This document shows positions 33,801 to 44,190 of a stretch of 64,000 bases of DNA, piece after piece. The position numbers and the translations under genes were made by a program. Source of the DNA: Colius striatus (taxonomy: Eukaryota; Chordata; Aves; Coliiformes; Coliidae); NCBI RefSeq assembly GCF_028858725.1, contig NC_084759.1, positions 84,426,944-84,490,943 on the forward strand, read 5' to 3'. Below the pieces are notes generated by a model. It saw only the letters and a program-made list of their open reading frames with translations. It was not told where the DNA came from and searched no databases. Position 1 is the stretch's first letter, and each line of letters starts with the position of its first letter.

Positions 33801-34417
33801 AAGATGCTCCAGTCCCCTGATTATCTTGGTGGCCCTGTGATGGACTCTCTCTAAAAGTTCTCTGTCCCTCTTGAGCTGGGGACCCCAGAATTGGATGCAG
33901 TACTCCAGATGAGGTCTCACCAGAGCAGAGTAAAGGGGGAGCAGAACCTCCCTTGACCTGTTGGCTACACTCCTCTTGATGCATCCCAGGATGCCATTGG
34001 CCTTCTGGGCCACGAGGGCATATTTCTGGCTCATATTTAGTTTATTATCAATCAAGACTCCAAAATCTCCTCCAATAAATACTTTCCTTATTTTCTGTAC
34101 GCACAGTCACAGGTTGCATAGACAAGGAATCCCCTTCCCAAACATAAGTGAAGAACGATACAATCTTTGTATATAAAAGACAGAACAAAAATGCAAGGAG
34201 CAGAGTCATTCAGTCATTCAGAAATAACCCGAAAGGATAAAAATCTATGCTCCAGAAAAGAATCTTCAAGTTACAAAAATAAAATACATGGACTCTTAAA
34301 AACTCTTTACCATACCTGAAGCATGCACTGAGATACCACTCCTTCAGGTATCTCAGGGAAACGTTGTCGGAGATCATGGAGTACCTGCATGTCGAGTTGT
34401 TGACTGCCCTGCGCCAT
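18732..34417 (-). CDS. TAB3: TAB3, TAK1 (MAP3K7)-binding adaptor protein 3, six coding exons
   Basis: Coding exons on the minus strand are 34417-34316, 31432-29980, 26873-26713, 23637-23544, 22165-22082 and 18880-18732. All junctions are GT-AG, and the pieces (102, 1453, 161, 94, 84 and 149 nt) total 2043 nt, giving 680 residues and a TGA stop. The product matches vertebrate TAB3 from end to end: CUE domain (about residues 8-51), Pro/Ser/Gln-rich middle (about 60-500), coiled coil (about 519-600) and NZF zinc finger (about 652-680, Cys 657, 660, 671, 674). In the known family, TAB3 binds Lys63-linked ubiquitin through the NZF and TAK1 through the C-terminal coiled-coil region, activating IKK and MAPK cascades downstream of IL-1, TNF and Toll-like receptors in the cytoplasm. 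The paralogue TAB2 is excluded by the residue pattern, for example [14 protein letters not shown] and the ending EQCEMPRYT. The start ATG has G at -3 and +4. The long human form has about 712 residues; the difference lies mainly just before the zinc finger. Confidence 0.97.
18881..22081 (-). other. TAB3: TAB3 intron 6
   Basis: Bounded by GTAGGT at 22081 and TTTTTTTAG at 18881; phase 1. Contains one CR1 copy (19507-19737, opposite strand). I searched by eye for the extra exon found before the zinc finger in long TAB3 isoforms and did not find it. Confidence 0.8.
19507..19737 (+). mobile_element. CR1 LINE 3' fragment in TAB3 intron 6
   Basis: Runs from AAACATAAGAAAAAACTATT through CTGGCACAGGCTGCCCAGGA and GGTTGGACTAGATGATCTGC to CATTCTATGATTTGATG. 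Antisense to TAB3. Confidence 0.93.
22082..22165 (-). CDS. TAB3: TAB3 exon 6: linker between coiled coil and zinc finger
   Basis: This 84-nt exon has acceptor TTCTAACAG/GAAATT and donor AAAAAGG/GTAGGT. It encodes [21 protein letters not shown] followed by PPKPYKK, with phase 1 at its 3' end. The motif [16 protein letters not shown] is the hallmark linker of TAB3; TAB2 has NFYDNIGFVGPVPPKP. The exon joins in frame directly to the zinc-finger exon, giving [13 protein letters not shown]. Longer mammalian isoforms have extra residues at this point. Confidence 0.92.
22166..23543 (-). other. TAB3: TAB3 intron 5
   Basis: Short 1.4-kb intron between exons 5 and 6, phase 1. More than half is one CR1 copy (22713-23508) in the sense orientation. 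Confidence 0.85.
22713..23508 (-). mobile_element. CR1 LINE 3' portion in TAB3 intron 5
   Basis: The minus strand translates in pieces as [40 protein letters not shown] and [20 protein letters not shown], the ORF2 C-terminus. A further upstream frame contains [20 protein letters not shown]. The 3' tail begins at 22713 (plus-strand AGAATCACAGAACCATTTAG). About 800 bp, frameshifted, so inactive; in the same sense as TAB3. Confidence 0.95.
23544..23637 (-). CDS. TAB3: TAB3 exon 5: end of coiled coil
   Basis: This 94-nt exon is too short for a simple ORF search but is clear from homology. The acceptor is TTTCTAG/CCTGAG and the donor is CTAGAG/GTATAG. It encodes [20 protein letters not shown] and then [11 protein letters not shown], plus the first base of a Gly codon, matching the conserved segment that follows TTAIPT in TAB3. 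It continues the helical region implicated in TAK1 binding. A CR1 fragment lies within 40 bp of its donor side, at 22713-23508. Confidence 0.93.
24308..25940 (-). mobile_element. Long degenerate CR1 LINE in TAB3 intron 4
   Basis: About 1.6 kb on the minus strand. From 5' to 3' it shows reverse-transcriptase pieces [20 protein letters not shown] then [20 protein letters not shown] (25387-25617), the catalytic region [13 protein letters not shown] (24951-25154), and an ORF2 C-terminal piece (24362-24601). It ends in an old-style CR1 tail at 24308. Multiple stops and frameshifts show it is inactive. It diverges more from the CR1 tail consensus than the other copies. The 5' limit is approximate. 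Confidence 0.9.
24793..24818. repeat. 13-bp tandem duplication inside CR1
   Basis: TAAAGGGGAAGGG is present twice in a row, followed by TAAAC. A small slippage duplication within the old CR1 copy. Confidence 0.9.
26713..26873 (-). CDS. TAB3: TAB3 exon 4: coiled-coil segment
   Basis: The acceptor is CTATTAG/CCTTGC at 26873 and the donor is CCAACA/GTAAGC at 26713. After the split Ala codon 519 it encodes [20 protein letters not shown], then [20 protein letters not shown] and [13 protein letters not shown]. The heptad pattern of Leu, Met and Val with charged residues predicts a coiled coil. In TAB2 and TAB3 this C-terminal coiled-coil region is the part known to contact TAK1. The intron after it is phase 0. 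The open frame runs a further 19 codons into the intron before a stop, which is not a conserved sequence. Confidence 0.95.
26874..29979 (-). other. TAB3: TAB3 intron 3
   Basis: About 3.1 kb, phase 1, GTAAAT donor and CTATTAG acceptor. No CR1 copy and no exon-like element recognised; several A and T runs only. Confidence 0.85.
29980..31432 (-). CDS. TAB3: TAB3 exon 3: second half of CUE domain and long Pro/Ser/Gln-rich region
   Basis: This 1453-nt exon holds most of the protein (residues 35-518 plus one base). It opens with [20 protein letters not shown], which completes the CUE domain with the adjacent Cys-Cys-Arg-Ala-Leu helix. It continues through a low-complexity stretch rich in Pro, Ser, Gln and Tyr, with blocks such as [43 protein letters not shown] and [20 protein letters not shown]. 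It ends in [14 protein letters not shown], a conserved serine-rich block; from memory, a stress-kinase phosphosite of human TAB3 lies in this block. The acceptor is CTTCTAG/AAC at 31432 and the donor is CAAG/GTAAAT at 29980. An ATG at residue 56 lies inside the exon, but the CUE codons upstream show it is not the start. Confidence 0.97.
32208..32612 (+). mobile_element. CR1 LINE 3' fragment in TAB3 intron 2
   Basis: Starts at the GAGCATTTTTCTTATGAGGA segment, then CTGTTCAGCCTGGAGGAGAT, GAGGGAGCCCTGGCACAGGC, and ends CCATTCTGTGATTCTGTGG. Antisense to TAB3. Confidence 0.95.
33398..34068 (-). mobile_element. CR1 LINE 3' portion in TAB3 intron 2
   Basis: The minus strand encodes [20 protein letters not shown], then [20 protein letters not shown] and [20 protein letters not shown], the ORF2 C-terminus, and then the tail (plus-strand AATCACAGAATCACAGAATG at 33398). 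About 670 bp, 250 bp from exon 2. Broken frames in the tail part. Confidence 0.95.
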
Positions 34418-34504
34418 GCCAGATTGATGATGTTCTAGATTACCAAGAAATGGAAGTCAACAGGCCTTCCAATGATTATGGTCTTCTGAGGCTTCTGGCA
34501 TTTT
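34316..34504 (-). CDS. TAB3: TAB3 exon 2: end of 5' UTR, start codon, first half of CUE domain
   Basis: The acceptor is a T17 tract followed by AATTACAG, with the exon starting at 34504. The donor is CTTCAG/GTATGG, with the exon ending at 34316. The first 87 nt are 5' UTR and coding starts at 34417. The 34 codons encode the N-terminus ([20 protein letters not shown], then [14 protein letters not shown]), which is the first part of the CUE ubiquitin-binding fold, including the conserved Phe-Pro of helix 1. The intron is phase 0. The main ATG context (GGC before, G after) is strong. A short upstream ORF lies in the same exon and is listed separately. Confidence in the coding part is high; the 5' limit depends on the predicted acceptor. 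Confidence 0.95.
34457..34501 (-). CDS. Upstream ORF in TAB3 exon 2 (14 codons)
   Basis: An ATG lies three bases after the predicted exon 2 acceptor and opens [14 protein letters not shown], then stop TGA. It ends 39 nt before the TAB3 ATG at 34417 and does not overlap it. If exon 1 is spliced directly to exon 2, an in-frame ATG at 62499, and another at 62820, extend this frame to 28 or 135 codons. Role in translation control is inference; no peptide function is suggested. Confidence 0.45.
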   Translation of the reverse strand: MPEASEDHNHWKAC

Positions 34505-34512
34505 CTGTAATT

Positions 34513-34529
34513 AAAAAAAAAAAAAAAAA
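34513..34529. repeat. A17/T17 run at the TAB3 exon 2 acceptor
   Basis: A 17-base homopolymer that serves as the polypyrimidine tract (T17 in the sense strand) of the predicted acceptor, eight bases before the exon 2 edge. Length may be variable. Confidence 0.9.
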
Positions 34530-35021
34530 CCAAAACCAAACACAGTCAATTATCTTCTAAGCCACCACAGCAACTTTTCCTCCTCCCCTCATTGCAGATA
34601 TAACGAAATCACTGTATTACATTTTTAGATCTTGATATCAAGAAAGACAACAGCTTAAACACAAGAATAAGAATCATCATGTCTCAAATTACATATCACA
34701 GGTATCTTAGCATGATAGTTCACTGGAATGTGCTAGTTCAGGTCTTTACACAACCCCATTGTAGTAGCATGTAGGCATAACAATCTGATCTGCATAGAAC
34801 AGAGCTGTTACACAATTACTACCAGAGAATTTCTGAACAATCTGTAGATAACTTCAAGTCTGAAGTTATCACAACGCATGCATGTCTTCATTATTTACAA
34901 CATGCCAGAAGTAACAGGCTGGAAAAACAAGTTGAATAATTACCCAAAAATACTCCCCTTTCCTCTTTACATCACTACAAATCCAAGAAGTTTGAAACAA
35001 TTTTTTGTGAAATACAACAAG

Positions 35022-35309
35022 AGTTAACTTTCCCCCTCCTCCTTTCTGGCACTATTCAGTACTTATGGGATGAAGCTGGAACACAAAAAGTTCCACTTAA
35101 ACATAAGAAAAAACTATTTCACTGTGAGGGTGACGGAGCAGTGGAACAGGCTGCCCACAGAGGATGTGGAGTCTCCTTCCTTCGAGGTCTTCAAGACCTG
35201 CCTGGATACGTTCCTGTGAGACTTGATCTAGGTGAACCTGCTTCTGCAGGGGGTTTGGACTGGATGATCTCTAAAGGTCCCTTCCAACCCTACCATTCTA
35301 TGATTCTAA
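35022..35309 (+). mobile_element. CR1 3' tail with a non-CR1 5' head, copy A
   Basis: The CR1 part starts near 35067 (GGGATGAAGCTGGAACACAA) and ends at CCATTCTATGATTCTAAA. The 45 bases in front (AGTTAACTTTCCCCCTCCTC, then TTTCTGGCACTATTCAGTAC) do not match the other CR1 copies at that place but recur in copy B at 53895. Confidence 0.9.
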
Positions 35310-38160
35310 ACAGAATTTAGAGAGCCCTTTTTCAGATTACAATAAGCATCTATTAAAGATTTTTATAAAGTGCCTATTATATTCATACCAACATGATTAG
35401 TGACAAAACTTGTTTACATTTCAGCATTCTTGAATTCAACAAGAATCTGAACTTCGATACCCACGGACCATTATAAGTCAAATACAGTCTGAGTCAACAG
35501 GTTCTTTTCTCACTTGTGGCTCACGATCACAATAGTGATCAAGAGGTAACTGAAATCTAAGTAAAGGTTCACAAGGACTCTGCGTGAAGACGAAGCACGG
35601 CAGATTCTCCACAAGAAATCTCCTACCGGTAAGCTTCAAAAACCTCTCGAACACTACTATTCAGTTGAACTCTTAACTGAAGAGAATGAAGTACTGTGTT
35701 TAAAAATGGAAATGAAAGACAGATACCAGCAGAGTTGGCATTCAAGTAATATATTAGCTACTTAAACTAACAAGTTTAAATCATGCTTATCTTAATCTCA
35801 GTGCAATTGTGGGTGGCACATAGTACAGGTATTCCAGTCAGCTTTTCACTTGTTAGCTCAACTTCTAATAATAGTCTAGAGCAGTGCAAGAGGTCAGCAC
35901 AAATGTACACATACTTTTATGTACTAATGCACTAATGCATACTTTTATGCACTAATAAACTACAACAGTTTCCTGTATCTTTACTGAGACAGTCTCTCAG
36001 TTTTCTTAGTAAATACAATAGAACATAGATCTTCAAGGAAATAGAAAACGTCAGGTTTAGGGTAAAAAAGATTTAGTAGGTGTTGGGGGTTTTGGTATTA
36101 TTTTTAATATTTAATAACTATCCTTTCATTTTTTTAATCTCTTTCTGAATAGCACTACTTTTCTCTGAAAAGAGGCAAAACGACCATCACAACAAAAACA
36201 GAAGTCAAGTCCACTCCACTATTTGGCTGCTTTAACAAACATTAGCATTCATTAAATAACACATATGCTTATAGGAAAGATTGCTCTGTCATACTTGATA
36301 TTTTCTAATATCCAGCATTACATCTGTCACATCACACTCTTTCTCAAAATCAATGAGATGTTTAAAGAACAGTGAGATATGTAAATTACCCTGCTGTAGT
36401 TTAAGAAACACAACAATAAATTTACATTGTACAACCACCATGTAGTTGTTTCCATTGGAGCAGTGCTGCAGACTTCCTTTAGAAAGGAAATGAGTTTCCA
36501 CTGACTACGAGAACCAGCTGAAATGTCATATCTATACTCACAGTAAGGTATCTTTTATAAAACTTGTTTTCTGTAAATGACAAACATCATACTCTGAAAG
36601 GAAGACCACCATATGAATTTAAAGAAAACCTGACAGCTATCAAGCTCTATATGTTTCTAGACAACACTCCCTTTTTTCAGGAGGCAGGGGATGAAATGCA
36701 GTAATGGTGGAATACTCTAACAGTGTAAATTACAGTTAAAAACTCTCTGGAGTAACAATGTCAGTATCTGAAAATCTGAAGTGGAAGATAATTTTTAGAA
36801 GCATTCATATGAGCAAAAGCCTTTGCATCACCTCTCTCAAAATGCAAGTTTAAATGTAACATAGGTGAGCAGACTGGAAGTCCATCATCAATACAATGTT
36901 TTTTGACAATGCTTTCATAATAATATAAAATTATCAATTTATTTGATGTTTTTCCAACATTTCCTGAATATGTATGGTGAGTTACACTAAGTAACTGGCA
37001 GTTAGTGAGCAACTATGAATGTTATCACAGACTTCTCTTTTAAACAAAATAATGAATAATGAAAGTTTCCATTCTCACTCCCAAGGGTTGAAGCATCTAG
37101 CCTTTACAGCTACACAGCTTTGAAAAGTCTACAGGAAAACCAAAATAATTGTCTTGATAAGTATGAACACACAATCATTCAGAACTCCATGGTTTCTATG
37201 GCTACACTACTGTGGAAATTTATTATTTCTCAGCCAACACCGCAAAATTCACTACTGCCATATCTAGGCGCCCAGCATTCTGTCCTGTCTGTTCTGCTTG
37301 CCTTGTCTACTGCATATATGCCACTCCAAGCAGGCACAAACTGGCTAGAATACAATACTTGCTTCTCACCTTGCTCCACAGTCAGGTGGAAAAGCAAGTT
37401 GTTCAGAGAGACAAGCCTACAGTACAGACTACACAGCTAAGATGCTCAGACAACAAGAACTCCTGCTGAGCCACAAGAGACTAGGAACATAATCTTTCAA
37501 AGAGCTTTTCTTTCACAGCATGCACTGGCTAAGAGACATGCTGAGGTGCACTAGGCTACCACCCCTGTAATTACTGAAAGCTCAAAGAACAGACCAAAAA
37601 AACCAACCCAAAGTCACAATGAAAGCAAACCACTTCATCTGCAGCTTTCAAAAATGAATTGCATGTACCCAAACTCCAGTTGAAAAGTACTTCATGAGGA
37701 TGGAATAAATTAATATTGCTACATACATGGCAGTTCTAACGGCAAAAACAAAGGATATTGTTGCATAATTGGTCCTGCTGTGTTAAAACACAGACATGAC
37801 CTCTGGAGCCAGTAGTGAATCTTGAGGATTATGCAAACCATGACTCAAGTCTTAAACAAGCACACTAATCAGTCTTACACATCACTTATATGTACAGGAA
37901 AACAGTATCTTAAATTTAATCTTCTTTAGCCATTCATGTGCCTTGCAAGTTAAGAAAACAGTCAATAGTTCCATCAATCAAACGATGCCTCTTTCCAGAA
38001 AGAGTGAATAAAAAAGAATTACTGTTGTCTTGGTACTCCTCACAGATAATGTTCAAACATATACAGAAAGAAATCCATTTCATTACTGTTATTTATGAAG
38101 CACTAAATCACCTAAAATGAAGATACTTGAATCGTCAACTCCTGAGATCTAATTGAAAAA

Positions 38161-38206
38161 TAAATTAGGAAATACTAAATACTAAATTAGGAATACTAAA
38201 TACTAT
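38161..38206. repeat. Short AT-rich direct repeats
   Basis: AATTAGGAAATACTAAATACT followed by AAATTAGGAATACTAAATACT; a tandem duplication of about 21-25 bp with one-base differences. Confidence 0.8.
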
Positions 38207-40810
38207 CTGTAAGTTTATAAATTATGTACTGGTAGGCACTTACGCAATTATAGTGTATGCAGTACTAAAAAAATTCCTGAAAGAATTTCCACAATACAGG
38301 TTATTTGGAAGACAGTTTCTCAGACCTCATCAATTCAAAGTTAATTGTTCAGATGTTAATAATTGTGCCCTGATGGATAAGAGGAAAAGAACCTGATAAA
38401 ACATAATAATAAAATAATTTCTAAAATCAACACCTCTAATATATTCTGCTTCTATAGGTTTTACACAAATACTTTCATCTTAAAAGACTATTCACATCTC
38501 TAAATTACAAAGATTAGAAAACACAGATGGATTTAAACATAGTCAGGTAAAGAATGTCAATTTTTTCTCTGAATACTACACAAATGCAATACTTAAATTT
38601 TATCATCCTGACTTATAATCAAACACATGCTGACATCTATAGATAAAAAGGATTTATTGAATGTCATTCATTTGAACTCATTTGTAAATTGTTCTATTTC
38701 CTTCCTCCTTGTTCATCTTTGATCAAAGTGTTAAAGATAAATTTTGGCTTTCAAATTCATAAATGTAGTATATTTTTTTTTTTGCTTGAGCACTTGGGGC
38801 AATTCCTTCTGGCACTTGCACTGGGCTGACAAGCTTTTAGCCAAGAGGTAGAAAAGGACAGAGGGAAAGATAGCAAAGCTGGATGCTCTATTCTGTCCAA
38901 ACATTGCAGGAACTGAAGTATGAAGATGCTATGAAATTGAGGTGGACAAACAGAACAACATCAACATTTTAATTATGGAATCTTCTGAATAGAAAGAACA
39001 AAATCTAAAGAAATCAGCAAGCTGAAAGAAAAATAAATATATTTAATATCTCCACCAAGCAAAAGTGACTTCGAATTTACAGACATTTAAATTCATTTGC
39101 AGAAAATACAAAGTAGCAAAGCCAATAAACAGTTATATAATCCAAACTCATGACAGTAATTCCCGATTGTTATCTGTTTAAGTATAATTTGCCAATACTA
39201 ACAGTTCATTCCCTTTTATATTTGCTACTGGCATTTACACATTAAACTTCTGAGTAGCACTGTCAGTGCTACTCAAACTTTACTCCTATTCTGAGTCAAA
39301 ACAGAAGAGCAGTAACGATCTGAATACTCTCCCTTAATCGGAACTTTACTTATTTCTCTGATAGTGAATAAAGGGAGAACTGTGAAGAGTGAGGACAGGA
39401 AATGAGGAAGAAAATGATACAAAATTTTACAATTCAGTTTCATTATTCTACATCAGTAGAGAATTTCATTTTCAGCAAAAATATCATGGTAAGTAAAAAT
39501 GAGATGATGTTCAAAAGACAAATAAGATGTTCTTTAAACGGAAGAATAATAATAAAGCCTAAACATTAATTTGTAATAATTTTACTAAGACAAGCCATTT
39601 TGTCTTCAGCCATGCCAGACTAACTGCCCACACAGTATGAGTTCTGAATTTGAGTGACACTTAAATCTCTTGTTCTAAATTTATTTATTAAATGGAAATA
39701 CCTTGTGAGTGCATCTTATGAATCACATACCTTCTTGAGGTAATTTCAATCCATGAGATATTTCTCTCACTTTGGTCACGTTACCTACAGTTCTTGAAAA
39801 TACTTTTTCAGTTGTCCTATTGCATTTTTCGTACTTATTTTGTTGAAGCTGATCTCAAGATTAAGTTATTTTAACTTTTTCTAAAAAAAAAAATTATATC
39901 TGTTCCAGTTTGAAAAGCTTTTTATTTATAACACAGACCATCCATGTTCAAAGAACAAGAAAACCTAGCAATACCAGATTGGTCTACAAAGTAATATTAC
40001 TGAAGTATACAGCAGAATACACAGTGTTTCATGGCTAATTACTTTTAAATTAATAAATTCAAGATGTCTCATAGTATGGAAATAATCCTACCAAAAAGTC
40101 ATCCAGGTATTAAACTACAGTGTTGATCTCTACCAGGCTGAGTAGCTACCAGGCTACTGTTTTCCCAACTGTGAAAACTGTTTCACTGTACAACACAAAG
40201 ATTTACACTGCATTAAAAAATTAGCCTACTCACTATAAATATTTTTATTAAGCCCTATGGGCCGAGAAAGATGGTGAAAACATTCTACTTCTCATAAAAA
40301 TAAAATATCACCTTATTAAAGCTTCAGCACTCAAATTTAGCAACTAGCTCAAAGCATTTATTATTACTTGGCAATAAAAAAAAAATCAAAACACAAACCA
40401 CAAAAATTCGGGCAAGTTCAGTCCCTAGAGACTGTCTAAGGAAAGGATTTAAAAGGTGGGATTTTTTTTTAATTTATACATGTATATAAATTGAAAACCA
40501 TTCAGTGAATTACACATTTGTTACAGTTTCTTGAATTAAGTTACCCTATAAGCAAGTACTGCTTAGGGGGCAGATGTCAATTTAGCTTCTAGAATGTGGA
40601 CAAGCTTCCACTGCCTCTAAAGTCATCTAGAGATTTGGCTACAGTCCTCCAAGGATGACAAGATTTACTGCATGTTAGGCAGCATGAAAAAGCAGTGAGT
40701 TCAGTTGTAATGAGTTATAAATGAACAGCTTTCTCCACCTTTCTTCCCACTCCAGCCAACTCATCTGAACTAACTCAACCTGCTAAAACAATTTAAAAAA
40801 AGGCAAACCA

Positions 40811-40853
40811 AAGCTTATTAGTTTAATAATAAGCTTATTAGTTTAATAAGCTT
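40811..40853. repeat. 20-bp tandem duplication with palindrome
   Basis: AAGCTTATTAGTTTAATAAT followed directly by AAGCTTATTAGTTTAATAAG and CTT. The second copy is also an inverted repeat (AAGCTTATT, five-base loop, AATAAGCTT). Confidence 0.9.
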
Positions 40854-43800
40854 ACTCTACAAAATGCATGGCCCACTGAATATCATGCCACTGTGAAAAA
40901 GTATTAAAAAAAAAAAAAAGGTTGAAAAGGGAAAAGAGATACAGGACCAGGAACAACATCTCGCTTTTCAGCACAGCTAAGTCAACTGATCAAAGCCACA
41001 ACAAAAATGCATCTTCACCTGAAGCACTTTTAGAACAAAAGAATCAAAACCATTCTTGCATGAAGAGCACTAAATCAGGATGGGAATTTTGCCAAGTGCT
41101 GCTGTCAATACTGTAGTTACAGAATGTGGTTGTGGCACTGCAAGAAAGCTGTCAGCTGAGCTGTGAAGGTACAGCATCAGCAAGAGGTCAGAACTGAAAC
41201 TACTTTAAACTCCACATTACTTCCCCACAGTCCATGCAAAATCTATGACAGACCAAGTCATTACAGGCAGCCAGCTCTTTATCACTGATATGATTATACC
41301 TTCCACATCTCCGTTGATGCATTGGTTACATGCTTCCAAGGACTGGAATACCCTCCATACGCTGCATGCCAGTAGTAAAACATGAGAAGACAAGAAGGGA
41401 ATTAGCTCATCTGACAGATTTAGAAAGCACTTTATCAGACAAGGTATTAGTAACACTGCGGTTTTAACAAATAAATACGATTTTGGCCAAAACATACATT
41501 ACTGTATGATCACATCCCAAAACCACTTCTGTAATTCAACATTCAAGCAGATATTAAGGTGCATAATTACTGTGGTGCTTCCTACAATGACTGCAAACAC
41601 ATTGCATAAGAGTTGTTAAATAGCAACATTTTTGCAAATAAGCTCGTATAAAACCATGAAACTTGATGATGACAATTCAAACTGAGTTGCATCACATAAT
41701 GCATTAACTGACCAAGATGATGTTTTTTAACACCCCATCCTATATATACCTACTACATAGGCATCTGCAGCCAATTACAGCCTTGTAAACAAGCCTGACA
41801 TGTAACCTGGCTGCAGACGCAATCACGTAAATCTCACCTCTAATCCATGAGCAGCCTCTGGAACCATGGTTGGCTTAAACTCAAAGGCATTTGCAGTACA
41901 ATATTAAACTCACTGAAAATAGTTTAAAGTTGTCACACTAAAATGATACTGGGAATAATAAAGAAAACAATTTTGCACACTAAGTTTTCATTTATTTAAC
42001 CATTTAAATAAACAAAAATAATTAACTCATCCCACAGATATTAGAACACTTGCATCAACCCAGCTAAGACTGGATTGCTCTTGCAGTAAAAGGAAAGCGA
42101 ATACATTTATAGTAATGTGACATCTTTATAAAGATTTGCTAGCTGGAAGATCTTAAAATCTCAAAATTATAGGAAACTCAGCTGTTACAACAGTGCCAAT
42201 TTTTCCTCACAACCATTTTCAGTCACACATTCACTCTGTTAAAACACAAAATATGACCAAAAAAACCAACAAGGATGACTTTTCTCTGCAAGAGTCCAGC
42301 TAAAACAGTTTTTAGAATTACATATAGCCAAGAATGACTCTCCTACCTCACAATGACCATTTGTGAACAGAAGATTTTTTATCTGCAGGGTGATACATCT
42401 CATAGCTTTAGGACTGTATTGTCTCACAGAGCAGGAAAGACAGGTACATTAGAATTTGAAAGTGTTTTGTCAGTTCATACAGACATACTAAGTTCAACAA
42501 AGCAGAAGAAAAAAATATTTAAAGCTGAGCTTGGTAGGTTGATGTTGCTGCTCTGAATGACTGTCTAGGTCATTGAAAACACAACTTCATGCTTTGGCAA
42601 GCTGTCTTACAAAGAAAATATGTTCACTTGTATAAAAGAAGTTCAACAGATTCATAAAGCTCTGGGATAGTAGTAAAGCAATGTGAAGCACAATAAATAC
42701 AGAAAAATAAAATTAAAAATAAAACTGACAAGCTATCACTGATGACCAATTGGTCTCTTATGGTAAAGTTATACAAGCTCGCCTGACAATTCTTGGTTCA
42801 ATATCTCTGTCCATTTAGGCATCCAATAGTTATACAACCATACAATAGTTACACAGATGTGTATTTGATGGCCTAGAACATTTCACAGTACTGAAATGGC
42901 ATGCAATTTGTTAAAGCCAGCATGATGAGAATACTATTAACTCACATTGATGAAATGGGAATGTAAAGCAGTGAAAACACTCCTTTGCTTGGTTTTGTTG
43001 TTTTGCGGGGATTTTTTGTTAGCTTAAACTTCAGCAATGATCAGTTTTATCCATGTTTGAAATCATTTCCACAGATTCTATAAATCAGGAATACTATGAT
43101 ATAATGTGGTGTGTCTTCATTACACAAAACCTATACGCAGTTCTGAACTACAAGACTGGATGGAGGAAATCTGTTTTTGGCACAACAGAGACACTGTCTA
43201 GAAAAAAAATTAGGACTCAAGTATAATAAGGTTTCATCTGTGGGAAAGCATCTAATGATACAATTTGTTACTAAAATTCAGAAAAATAATAAACAATCAC
43301 TGTTCCCACTTAAACATGTATTTTGTCTGCTTTAGCATTTGCTTTGCTTTTCTCCTTTTCATTACAGTCTGTCATCCTCATGAATCATTGGCATCTAAAT
43401 GGATTAGTGTCACCTACTCACTGTTTTTCCTCTTCAATCTGTGATGGAAGACATAAAATAAAAGTCACGGGAACAATAGAAACAGTTTTGTTTACACAGA
43501 TTATAAAAAGCTCCCAAACCACTAGGCACTGAGACATCAAGTTGCCAGGCACAAAAACGAGTCACAAGTACTGTTCTACAAAGTTATAGTGTTCCATGGA
43601 CTTAGTCATGACTAAATTTCTGTCATTTAAGGTAGGACTAGCATTTGACAATAAGAGATCTTATTTATTCCACCACTTTAGAAGCAAGGAGTGAAAATCA
43701 TCTCTATATACAAGTCAAATCTCCACAAAGTAGAATTTACTTTTAATAGCTACATCAGGAGGTATTAAAAACTGAATGATAATGAGACTACTTAACTGGA

Positions 43801-43865
43801 ACAATGACACTCATTTTAGCAAGTAGCTAAGAGGTTCTTGGACAGTAATTCCTCTACCAAGCAGA

Positions 43866-44190
43866 TCACAGAATCAAGGAATGGTTTGGGTTTAAAGGGT
43901 CATGAAAGATCATTTGGTCCAACCCCTCTGCCATGGGCAAGGACATCTTCCACTAGATCAGGTTGCTCAAAGTCCTGTCCAACCTGCCTTCAAACACTTC
44001 TAATGATGGTGCATCCAGTTCTCCGAGCAGCCTGTTGTATCTCACCAACTTCACCATAAGAAATTTCTTCCTTATGTTCAATCTAAACCTACTATTTTTC
44101 AGTACAAAACTATTGCTTCTTGTACTGTCACTAGAGGCCTTAGCAAAAAGTCTTTCCATCTTTCTTAGAAGCCTCTTTTATATACTGAAA
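43866..44190 (-). mobile_element. CR1 LINE 3' fragment, divergent subfamily
   Basis: Plus-strand tail ATCACAGAATCAAGGAATGG at 43866; the minus strand encodes RLFAKASSDSTRSNSFVLKN then RFRLNIRKKFLMVKLVRYN, a diverged ORF2 C-terminus. Sense to TAB3, in intron 1. Confidence 0.88.

Larger units (their letters stand above)
31433..34315 (-). other. TAB3: TAB3 intron 2
   Basis: About 2.9 kb, phase 0. Contains two CR1 copies in opposite orientation (32208-32612 plus, 33398-34068 minus), which could pair in the pre-mRNA. Confidence 0.85.
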
